Shown piece after piece: positions 1 to 6,321 of a DNA stretch of 8,961 bases. The stretch is taken from assembly GCA_022508725.1 (NCBI GenBank), contig JAFLUR010000078.1, positions 1 through 8,961 of the forward strand. The letters are read 5' to 3'. Both the position numbers and the translations under genes were made by a program. This DNA comes from Oscillospiraceae bacterium (GTDB lineage Bacteria > Bacillota > Clostridia > UBA1381). Each line of letters starts with the position of its first letter. The first letter of the stretch is position 1. The notes beneath the pieces were generated by a model. It had not been told where the DNA came from and made no database searches. It saw only the letters and a list, made by a program, of their open reading frames with translations.

Positions 1-163
1 TCTTACACGAATTGCAGGCTATACAGCCGCGGATATCTTTGCTTCCTATTTGCAGAATTTCCGTTTCGATACCTTCTTTATGAAAAACCTTTTCCATCTC
101 ACTCAAGGCGATATATGTATTTCCGTTTGCCCGAGGACTGCCGTTAATCATCAATACTTTCAT
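1..163 (-). CDS. Flavodoxin-family / NADPH-dependent FMN reductase-like protein (N-terminal part, runs off left edge)
   Basis: Only the first 54 codons are in the window. Reading the minus strand from the ATG at 163-161, the protein begins MKVLMINGSPRANGNT. This is the beta1 strand plus phosphate-binding loop (GSPRxNGNT, residues 8-16) that holds FMN phosphate in the flavodoxin-like NADPH-dependent FMN reductase fold. Residues 46-53 read GCIACNSC, giving Cys47, Cys50 and Cys53. This resembles the 'GCxACxxC' stretch common in clostridial members of this family, and a compact Cys cluster like this binds an Fe-S cluster in iron-sulfur flavoproteins. The expected role is cytoplasmic FMN-dependent electron transfer or quinone/NAD(P)H oxidoreduction; the substrate cannot be told. 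The start is fixed by a GGGAGGA Shine-Dalgarno at about 173-179, 9-10 bases upstream. It is transcribed away from the debris region and in the same direction as the hsd operon, but is probably a separate unit. Confidence 0.85.
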   Translation of the reverse strand, partial: MKVLMINGSPRANGNTYIALSEMEKVFHKEGIETEILQIGSKDIRGCIACNSCK

Positions 164-659
164 TATATTTATTCCTCCCGCTTTATTACTCAATTTAATC
201 ATTTTCCGTCAAAGCTCCTGCGGTCCGGTGCGGTATATACGCTTCTTCCGGATAAGCGATATCATTCGCCGTCAATTTAATCTCACGAGCGCATGCAGTG
301 CCATCAAAATACTTTGCTTTTGTTGAGCCGATTATCGATTGTATTCCCCCTTTGACTTTTAATATATATTACGTCACAGGATTCCCCTTTCACTCCGTGA
401 ACAGAAACTCGGAATTATCTTCCTTTTTCTTCTCAAAATATTTTTTTAACGGAATTTGCGCTTTTCTGAAGTTCGCCAACTTATTTCCTTTGTAAAACTT
501 TCCGTCAATTCCATAGTAAAATTCTTCTACAGAATCTGCACAGCCGTTTCTTCGGCACTCTCTTCTCCGATATCGATACGGAATTTTCCGAATATCGCAG
601 CTTGCCGCATTCGTGAATGATAATACGGCAACCCCGCTGCGGTAATCTTTTCCGATCAA
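164..659. other. About 500-bp region without a convincing gene; possible decayed coding debris
   Basis: No intact gene with a believable start is visible on either strand between the hsdR stop and the flavodoxin-family start. On the minus strand three unconnected open stretches have protein-like composition. One (659-390, TTG start directly abutting the hsdR stop) ends FRKAQIPLKKYFEKKKEDNS. This faintly resembles the 'KxRxVPL...LxxYLExRKxDN..LF' segment of tyrosine recombinases. A second (411-304, shifted frame, no start codon) contains VSVHGVKGESCDVIYI, which resembles the HGVKGxxxD motif of UvrD-type helicases. A third (368-195, no usable early start) ends AYIPHRTAGALTEND before a TAA. None is long enough to assign. 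No rho-independent terminator (stem plus T-run) was found after hsdR on the minus strand. Confidence 0.4.
183..212 (-). promoter_or_regulatory. Possible weak promoter for the flavodoxin-family gene
   Basis: On the minus strand TTGACG (212-207) is followed after 18 bases by TAATAA (188-183). This would place transcription start just upstream of the Shine-Dalgarno of the gene starting at 163. The -35 is good but the -10 is poor and the spacer is one base longer than ideal, so this is tentative. Confidence 0.3.
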
Positions 660-3600
660 TCATATTTCATTTTGTGCATCCGCCCACAGTTCGCATTGAT
701 TCATAACCGTGGTAACGGCATCGTCCATACCCTCCGGCGGATAACGATGATCCTTAAGCAGCTTGCGTATCATCATACGCATTGAGGCTCTTGCACTTTC
801 GCGCTTTTGCCAATCTATGGTACGATTTTTACGAAGCTTATCCGCAAGCTCCTTGGTTATTGCGATAAGTTCCTCGTTCTCATAAAAATCCTTGATAGCC
901 TGCGGTTTGGTGAGCGCATCGTAAAAAGCAAGCTCGTCGGCGGTCAGACCGAGTTCCTCTCCCGCTTCTTTGGCTTCACGGATCTGCTTGGCAAGGTTTA
1001 ACATCTCCTCAATAACTTCCTCGTTCGTCAGCATACCGTTCAAATAGCGGTTCATGATATTCTGCATTATTTCGCTGAACTTTTCCGATTTTACGAGGTT
1101 TGTGCGTTTATATATATGCACCTGTTCGGCAATCAAGCGTTTGAGCAGCTCTACTGCGAGATTTTTTTCTTTCATCCGTGAAATCTCTTCCAAAAATTTC
1201 GGATCGAACAGCGAAAAATCCTGTTCCTTGTCCGAGAAAAGATTGATAACACCGTCACTTTTGATACTCTGTTTCAAAAGCTCGTTGATTTTTGCATTTA
1301 TTTCGGGGAGCGACAGCTTTTTTTCACCGCCGCTGTGAAGAATCCGCATGAGAAGTACACGCACCGCCTCAAAGAACGCCGCCTCTTCCCTCTCGGAGCG
1401 TTCCGCGACAGATGAGCACAGAGAAAGCGCCTGTTTTAAAAGCAAAGCCTCTTTCGTATAATCTTCCCTGTCTTTCTCCCTGTTTCTATCCATTAAAAAA
1501 TTGACCGCTCCCGTTATCGTCCTGCCCATTGTAAGCTCACTGCCGCCGAAAAACGCGGAATAATCGTATTCGTAAAGCAAATCGCGGCATATCGACAGCT
1601 TCTCCCGGAATTTGGGATATGCGACGCTTGCAATATCGGTATCGCCGTAATTCTTTTTATCGCGAACGGTGTAATCATTCATAGCCTGCTTCAATGCGCT
1701 TGCAATGCCAACATAATCGACTACAAGTCCGCCCTCTTTGTCGCGGAATACACGATTTACCCTTGCAATAGCCTGCATAAGATTATATCCCGCCATCGGC
1801 TTGTATACATACATTGTCGCAAGGGACGGGACGTCAAAGCCCGTCAGCCACATATCGACAACGATTGCAATTTTCATGGGACTGTCGTTATCCTTGAATT
1901 TCTTCGCAAGCTCTTCCTTGTGCCGCTTGCCTCCGATAATATCATGCCATTCCTCCGGGTCTTTGTTTGATGCGGTCATTACGATACCGACTTTTTCTTC
2001 CCACCCCGGACGAATCTCAAGAATACGCTTGTATATCTTCATGGCAATTGTTCTTGAATAAGCGACTATCATCGCCTTGCCCGTCAGCAGGTTTTCCCTG
2101 TAATTCTCATAATGATCGAGAATATCATCCGCAAGCGATTTTATCGTATCATCATGACCGAGTATAGCCTCCGTTTGTGCGAGTTCGCGCTTGCTTTTCT
2201 CGATTACCTCGGCGTCGGCATTCATTGCCATCATATCATATTCCGCGTCAATCCGGTTAAGCGTGTTTTCGTCAAGCTTTAACTTCATTACGCGGCTCTC
2301 GTAATAAACGGGACGAGTCGCGCCGTCCTCGACAGCCTGTGTCATATCGTAAATATCGATATAATCTCCGAAAACCTCTCGGGTGTTTCTGTCCTCTGCG
2401 GAAATCGGTGTTCCGGTAAAGCCGATATATGTAGCGTTGGGGAGCGTATCGCGGATAATGCGGGCGGTACCGATAACCTTTTTTGCGACAAGCTCTCCGT
2501 CCTCAGTCTTTATCGTTTTGATTTTTTCCGTCAAACCGTACTGCCCTCTGTGCGCTTCATCAGCCATAACGATAATATTTCTTCTTTCGGAAAGAGCCTC
2601 TCCCCTTTCCTCGAATTTCTGCATTGTGGTGAAAATGATACCGTTTGCCTTTCTGCCGTCAAGAAGATTTTTCAGATGTTCGCGGCTTTCCGCTTGAATA
2701 GGTTCCTGCCGGAGGAATTCTCTGCACTTTACAAATTGTCCGTACAGCTGATCGTCAAGGTCGTTTCTGTCGGTAATTACCACGATAGTGGGGCTTTCAA
2801 GCTCATATTGCAAAAGGTGCGCGTAAAACACCATAGACAATGATTTTCCGCTGCCCTGCGTATGCCAGAACACGCCGCCCTTGCCGTCGGTCGTGGTTGC
2901 CTTTTTTGTCGATTCGACAGCCTTGCGGACAGCAAAATACTGATGATAACCCGCCAATATCTTAAACCGGTCGAGTCCGTCGTTTGAAAATAGGATAAAA
3001 TTTTTGAGTATGTCGAGCAGACGTTCTTTCCGGAATATACCCTCAAAAAATGTATCGAATTGAGCGTACCCGGTATTTTCATAGCTGCCGTCCTTTGTTT
3101 TCCACTCCATATATCGGTCTTCGCCGGATGTTATTGTTCCCGCCCTGCTTTCGGATAGGTCGCTCATAACGCATATCGCATTGTAAATGAACATCGAAGG
3201 AATAGCGTGTATATAATTGCGTATCTGCATATATGCTTCCGATGCGTCCGTCTCCTCACGGGACGGAGATTTCAGCTCCATAAGCACCACAGGCAAACCG
3301 TTTACGAACAGGATTATATCGGGGCGTTTTTCCTCGTTTTCAACGAAAGTCCATTGATTGGCAATAACAAAGGAATTATTGTTTACATCGGTATAATCCG
3401 CAAGATAGCATATAGCGGAATGTTCTTCTCCCTTCTCGGTATAGCGCACCTCTATGCCGTTTTGCAGATAATCCGTAAATACGGCGTTTTTCTGCACAAG
3501 CTCGCCGTTTTCAAAGTTTGTCAGTTTATACAGAGCGTCGGATATTGCGTCGTCGGGGAGCGTGGGATTGAGTCTGTAAAGCGCCTCCGTCAGTTCGTCC

Positions 3601-3722
3601 GTGTACAGCGGATTTTTATAGTCGCGGGAAATATCCGGTCCGTATGCGTGCGTATATCCCATTTCCTCAAAAAGCTGTATGACAGCTTTTTCGTAGCTTG
3701 CTTCGGTGTAATTAAAATCCAT
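660..3722 (-). CDS. hsdR: Type I restriction endonuclease, R (restriction/translocation) subunit
   Basis: A 1020-aa protein of normal HsdR length. HsdR joins the HsdM2S methyltransferase at unmethylated target sites, pumps DNA using ATP and cuts it at a distance. The N-terminal PD-(D/E)xK nuclease is visible as PDIILF (Asp135), ELK (149-151) and the QIR motif (166-168). The SF2 motor follows: Walker A HTQGSGKS (287-294), DEAH box (388-391), motif III GFTGTP (434-439), then the second RecA lobe with WLTGFDVPSL (625-634) and QAIARVNR (650-657). After it comes the helical domain that contacts HsdM, ending in the usual YPPEG...A segment (about 979-1010). All key residues are present, so it should be active. 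The start at 3722 is supported by GAGAGG at 3734-3729. It lies 19 bases downstream of the small 97-aa gene and is the last gene of the operon. It ends in TGA. Confidence 0.97.
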   Translation of the reverse strand: MDFNYTEASYEKAVIQLFEEMGYTHAYGPDISRDYKNPLYTDELTEALYRLNPTLPDDAISDALYKLTNFENGELVQKNAVFTDYLQNGIEVRYTEKGEEHSAICYLADYTDVNNNSFVIANQWTFVENEEKRPDIILFVNGLPVVLMELKSPSREETDASEAYMQIRNYIHAIPSMFIYNAICVMSDLSESRAGTITSGEDRYMEWKTKDGSYENTGYAQFDTFFEGIFRKERLLDILKNFILFSNDGLDRFKILAGYHQYFAVRKAVESTKKATTTDGKGGVFWHTQGSGKSLSMVFYAHLLQYELESPTIVVITDRNDLDDQLYGQFVKCREFLRQEPIQAESREHLKNLLDGRKANGIIFTTMQKFEERGEALSERRNIIVMADEAHRGQYGLTEKIKTIKTEDGELVAKKVIGTARIIRDTLPNATYIGFTGTPISAEDRNTREVFGDYIDIYDMTQAVEDGATRPVYYESRVMKLKLDENTLNRIDAEYDMMAMNADAEVIEKSKRELAQTEAILGHDDTIKSLADDILDHYENYRENLLTGKAMIVAYSRTIAMKIYKRILEIRPGWEEKVGIVMTASNKDPEEWHDIIGGKRHKEELAKKFKDNDSPMKIAIVVDMWLTGFDVPSLATMYVYKPMAGYNLMQAIARVNRVFRDKEGGLVVDYVGIASALKQAMNDYTVRDKKNYGDTDIASVAYPKFREKLSICRDLLYEYDYSAFFGGSELTMGRTITGAVNFLMDRNREKDREDYTKEALLLKQALSLCSSVAERSEREEAAFFEAVRVLLMRILHSGGEKKLSLPEINAKINELLKQSIKSDGVINLFSDKEQDFSLFDPKFLEEISRMKEKNLAVELLKRLIAEQVHIYKRTNLVKSEKFSEIMQNIMNRYLNGMLTNEEVIEEMLNLAKQIREAKEAGEELGLTADELAFYDALTKPQAIKDFYENEELIAITKELADKLRKNRTIDWQKRESARASMRMMIRKLLKDHRYPPEGMDDAVTTVMNQCELWADAQNEI

Positions 3723-3741
3723 AAAAATCCTCTCATCTCTA

Positions 3742-4035
3742 TTAATATTGTAACATCATCTGAATCAGACTGTGAAGTTGACCTTTAATTTGATCAATAC
3801 GGTTTCCATAAGGTATGTTATTATTAGCCAATTGCATTATCATATTTTTTGTTGATATAACGATATATGCTCCAGTATAATTAAATGTAATATCTAAAGT
3901 TTGAAACACATAATTCATCCAATTAATAAATTCCCGATCGGATACGTCTGATTGAGCTATATAGTTGGGTGACGGCGCAGAGTTAATTACTTTAAATAGC
4001 GCGTTAATAGCTAATTGTTTTATTTGTCTGTTCAC
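3742..4035 (-). CDS. Hypothetical 97-aa soluble protein between hsdS and hsdR
   Basis: I do not recognise this family. The protein (97 aa, GTG start) begins MNRQIKQLAINALFKVINSA and has no membrane segment, no cysteine and no nuclease or ATPase motif. A helix-like N-terminus is followed by a strand-like stretch (about 50-62, TFNYTGAYIVIST) and a helix-like, Gln/Met-rich C-terminus. The GTG at 4035 shares its G with the TAG stop of the upstream membrane-protein gene and is preceded by a strong GGGAGGG (4050-4044). The two genes are therefore translationally coupled and probably work as a pair. It sits 19 bases before hsdR. Base composition is visibly more AT-rich than hsdR and hsdM. Position suggests an accessory role with the restriction system, but nothing in the sequence proves this. 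A regulator or antitoxin for the membrane protein is one possibility. Confidence 0.7.
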   Translation of the reverse strand: MNRQIKQLAINALFKVINSAPSPNYIAQSDVSDREFINWMNYVFQTLDITFNYTGAYIVISTKNMIMQLANNNIPYGNRIDQIKGQLHSLIQMMLQY

Positions 4036-4379
4036 TATATATTCCCTCCCTCATTTTCTTCTTCCGAATCTTGAGCATTAATTGTATTATTCTCCCTATT
4101 CTCCAAGAAATTTGTATCAGCGTTGTTATAGGCTCTTTCCATATCAGTAACATTAACTCGTACTTTAAAATCCTTTATCTCAACATCATGAAATTGCAAA
4201 ATAAGCATAGCAAGCCAAACAAGAAATAAAATATTATTGCCATTGAAATACTTAAAAAATCTCATCGAAATACATTTATCCCAATTTATAACAACATATG
4301 TAGAAAGCCCTAATAATAGCATGATATATAAAATCAGCTTGAGATTTTCTTTTATTTTAGTAAATAATTCTCTCATCAT
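4035..4379 (-). CDS. Hypothetical small membrane protein (two predicted TM helices) between hsdS and hsdR
   Basis: A 114-aa protein of unknown family. A short basic N-terminus (MMRELFTKIKEN) precedes a hydrophobic helix at about 13-32 (LKLILYIMLLLGLSTYVV), then a loop with basic residues (about 33-47). A second hydrophobic helix follows at about 49-63 (NILFLVWLAMLILQF). The remaining half is soluble and becomes strongly acidic at the C-terminus (DSEEENE, 104-110). The protein is therefore probably a hairpin in the inner membrane with a soluble tail. ATG at 4379 is chosen because GAGAGG (4393-4388) lies 8 bases upstream; a second ATG follows immediately at 4376. The gene starts 23 bases after hsdS and overlaps the next gene by one base. 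Small two-TM proteins beside soluble partners recur in abortive-infection systems, but no known effector domain is visible. Confidence 0.7.
   Translation of the reverse strand: MMRELFTKIKENLKLILYIMLLLGLSTYVVINWDKCISMRFFKYFNGNNILFLVWLAMLILQFHDVEIKDFKVRVNVTDMERAYNNADTNFLENRENNTINAQDSEEENEGGNI
4044..4050 (-). promoter_or_regulatory. Strong ribosome binding site deciding the GTG start at 4035
   Basis: GGGAGGG on the minus strand lies 8 bases upstream of GTG 4035, inside the last codons of the membrane-protein gene. It supports the GTG as the true start and implies coupled translation of the two small genes. Confidence 0.6.
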
Positions 4380-4402
4380 TACTTTTTCCTCTCTTATATA
4401 AA

Positions 4403-5617
4403 TTACCAATTAGTCTGAATCTGTACTTTTGATACATCAATTTCGCCGTTCATCAACTTTGGCAAAAGCGTATCACGCACATTAGAAAGTCTTTCATTTT
4501 CTAAACCGGTTGCAAAAATTTTTGAAAAGTATATGGAAGACAGTTTATTGAAATTATCCAATATTCCAACAGGCGGAATAACAATAGGCTCTGTTTCAAT
4601 AAATCCGGATATGTCAAGATTTTTTATTCCGGTAGTTCCGTTTTCATAAGAAAAAAATACTTTTCTATCATATAAGTACTGCCAATAATAATAAATAAAT
4701 TTACTATATCTCGCTATTGGCTTAATTGCACGACAAAAATTTGTGCAAACCATTCCTTTGTCATATCTGTCCAAAAGAGATTGAGAAACAGCGGCAGCAC
4801 GCCCTGTTGATTGTGTGGGACTTCCACCTGATATTTCAATTACAATATCGTCATGAACAAGTTTCTTCGACTTGAAATTCTTTGGTAAAATATATCGTGT
4901 TGGCATTTTCCCTTTATTCCCCACTTTGACCTCGGGAATATCAGCTCCACGAATACAATAAACCTGTTCTGTATAATTACCCGTCGGTTCTTCTTTTCCC
5001 CAATCGCCGCCAAGTGTTGAGTCAATAATATCAGAAAATGTTCCCATTTTCCAATCATCGGGCATAACCCCACCGAACGGCTCAAAATCAACAAACCAAG
5101 ACTTGAAAATCGTCTGCGCCTGCTTTTCTAAATTTTCATTTATTGCTGTATTTAACTCTATCTTATAATCAAAAGAAAATAATAAACGAGCTATCTTCAT
5201 TTGTGTTTCTAAATCACTATGAATACAAACTTCCTGTTTTGAAATCATTGGTACTGTAATTTGAGGTTGTGCTGAACCTGTTCCTGTTAAAGAAGTATTC
5301 TTTAGCACATAATACAAATAACGAGCATTCACCTTTTTACGATTGGGAACTAATGATAACAATCTTACAATAGGCAGGAAAGGATTATCTCTATAACAAA
5401 CAGTTCCAATATTAACGCCTCTTGCTGAAATTGTAATTGTATCTCCCTCAATTTTTGCTTTATCAGTGTAACCATATAGACCATTGTTTTCCAGACCATT
5501 TGAAAAAATAGGAATTGGTGTTTCTATTGATTTTACATTTGAATATGTTTTAGGCTTATCGCCACCTGCACTGATAGATGTAATTTCACCAATAGTGCAT
5601 TTGTACCATTCTGACAT
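4403..5617 (-). CDS. hsdS: Type I restriction-modification specificity subunit S
   Basis: A 404-aa protein of usual HsdS size; HsdS recognises the bipartite DNA target and holds two HsdM and two HsdR. The two-fold HsdS architecture is clear. First target recognition domain: about 1-135, beginning MSEWYKCTIGEI. Central conserved helix: about 136-180, including AINENLEKQAQTIFKSWFVD and the typical VDFEPFGG ending. Second target recognition domain: about 185-350. C-terminal conserved helix: about 352-398, ending RDTLLPKLMNGEIDV. Neither recognition half can be assigned a target by eye. Start 5617 gives the usual MSEW; an adjacent ATG at 5620 is also possible. The reading frame is open further upstream to 5695, but that part overlaps hepT. 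The start region is G-rich rather than AGGAGG and forms one copy of the direct repeat shared with the mntA start. The gene is AT-richer than hsdM and hsdR, as expected for exchangeable recognition domains. Confidence 0.95.
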   Translation of the reverse strand: MSEWYKCTIGEITSISAGGDKPKTYSNVKSIETPIPIFSNGLENNGLYGYTDKAKIEGDTITISARGVNIGTVCYRDNPFLPIVRLLSLVPNRKKVNARYLYYVLKNTSLTGTGSAQPQITVPMISKQEVCIHSDLETQMKIARLLFSFDYKIELNTAINENLEKQAQTIFKSWFVDFEPFGGVMPDDWKMGTFSDIIDSTLGGDWGKEEPTGNYTEQVYCIRGADIPEVKVGNKGKMPTRYILPKNFKSKKLVHDDIVIEISGGSPTQSTGRAAAVSQSLLDRYDKGMVCTNFCRAIKPIARYSKFIYYYWQYLYDRKVFFSYENGTTGIKNLDISGFIETEPIVIPPVGILDNFNKLSSIYFSKIFATGLENERLSNVRDTLLPKLMNGEIDVSKVQIQTNW

Positions 5618-5634
5618 CATCCCCAATCGCCCCC
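5617..5634 (-). repeat. Direct repeat copy 2 (hepT/hsdS junction, hsdS translation start)
   Basis: On the minus strand this reads GGGGGCGATTGGGGATGA. Seventeen of 18 positions match the copy at 6335-6318 (GGGGGCGATTGGGTATGA). The ATG in each copy is a start-codon position: hsdS (or the ATG just before it) here, mntA in the other. Two extra G residues upstream make a G7 run at 5636-5630. Confidence 0.75.
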
Positions 5635-5639
5635 CCGGT

Positions 5640-6044
5640 TTATAAATCACTTGAATCAAGCCAACGGCTGTCGATTTCATTTTTAAGTGTTTCAAACAAA
5701 GAAATATAATCGGATTTCAGCTTTCTTATAACATACAATGCCTGTTCGTCGCTGTATGAATGAGCAAGAATATTTCGTGATTCAAGAAGTTCAATCCAAC
5801 TCTCACAGTTGTTTATCATTCCGCACTGATAGGCAATCTTGATAATAGCCCTTGGCGAACCGATTTTTTCTTCAAACCTGCCGTGTTTTTCGAGTATTTC
5901 TTTCATAAGCTTCCACGACTGCTCAAAACAGATTTCAAACAGACCGACAATGCCGGTCTGTTCTACAATTGTGTAGGGTTCTTCAAGCATCGAACCTTCT
6001 TTCAGATTTGCAAATGACTTGCAGAAATTATCATATTTCTTCAT
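5640..6044 (-). CDS. hepT: HepT-type toxin / HI0074-family nucleotidyltransferase substrate-binding protein
   Basis: A 134-aa, all-helical protein of the HI0074 (nucleotidyltransferase substrate-binding) branch of the HEPN/HepT group. Diagnostic stretches are FEICFEQSWKLMKEILEKHG (36-55), GSPRAIIKIAYQCGMI (62-77) and WIELLESRNILAHSY (83-97). The last contains the R-x4-H-x-Y motif with Arg90, His95 and Tyr97. In characterised HEPN-MNT pairs Arg and His form the ribonuclease site, and the Tyr is AMPylated by MntA to neutralise the toxin. Here the motif is intact, so activity is possible. Whether the HI0074 branch is as toxic as HEPN-DUF86 proteins is less certain. Its ATG at 6044 overlaps the mntA end by 14 bases, with GGAG about 9 bases upstream, so antitoxin is translated before toxin. 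The stop at 5640 is about 20 bases before hsdS. Confidence 0.88.
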   Translation of the reverse strand: MKKYDNFCKSFANLKEGSMLEEPYTIVEQTGIVGLFEICFEQSWKLMKEILEKHGRFEEKIGSPRAIIKIAYQCGMINNCESWIELLESRNILAHSYSDEQALYVIRKLKSDYISLFETLKNEIDSRWLDSSDL

Positions 6045-6321
6045 ATAAAATCACTCCGTCTCTGTTTATTTCAGCCTGTAATTCTTCGGAAATCCCCCTG
6101 TCAAGCTCCACAACATCAAACATAAGCAAAGTATGTGTTTTTTCTTCAACATCGTAATAAAAATCCGCTGCATTTCCGCCGCTTACGGCAAGGTCAATGT
6201 CACTTCTTTCAGAATTGGTTCCTCTCGCCCTCGAACCGAAAAGAATTACTTTTTTTATATTGTTTTTTCTTGCAATTCTGATAATATCATCTTCAACTCT
6301 TTTGTCAAGATTATATTTCAT
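6031..6321 (-). CDS. mntA: MntA-type minimal nucleotidyltransferase antitoxin
   Basis: A 96-aa minimal nucleotidyltransferase of the DNA-polymerase-beta superfamily. The hallmark GSx10DxD motif is exact: Gly29-Ser30, then RARGTNSERS, then Asp41-Ile-Asp43. FDVVELD (68-74) supplies the likely third metal-binding carboxylate (Asp69). In studied MntA-HepT pairs this enzyme transfers AMP from ATP to a tyrosine of HepT and so blocks its RNase activity. All catalytic residues are present. The ATG at 6321 lies inside the last codons of hsdM (11-base overlap), giving MKYNLDKR, the usual length for the family. A longer frame reaching 6366 only reads through hsdM coding sequence. The start region has no AGGAGG; it uses the G-rich direct repeat also found at hsdS. 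The pair with hepT looks like a cassette placed between hsdM and hsdS. Confidence 0.9.
   Translation of the reverse strand: MKYNLDKRVEDDIIRIARKNNIKKVILFGSRARGTNSERSDIDLAVSGGNAADFYYDVEEKTHTLLMFDVVELDRGISEELQAEINRDGVILYEEI

Noticed and set aside
390..659. 89-codon TTG-start gene directly after hsdR
   Set aside because: No ribosome binding site of its own is evident, the first 45 residues are Arg/Cys-rich nonsense-like sequence, and only the tail looks protein-like. It is kept only as possible debris.
3207..3788. 193-codon plus-strand open frame
   Set aside because: It lies antisense to the well-supported hsdR N-terminus, with composition of a mirror frame and no family resemblance.
4403..5617. 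Invertible or duplicated hsdS (shufflon-type switching)
   Set aside because: Only one hsdS is present, and no inverted repeats flanking its recognition domains or intact recombinase gene are visible in the window.
5618..5695. N-terminal extension of hsdS
   Set aside because: It overlaps the hepT coding end in another frame and lacks similarity to HsdS; the MSEW start at 5617 is the usual one.
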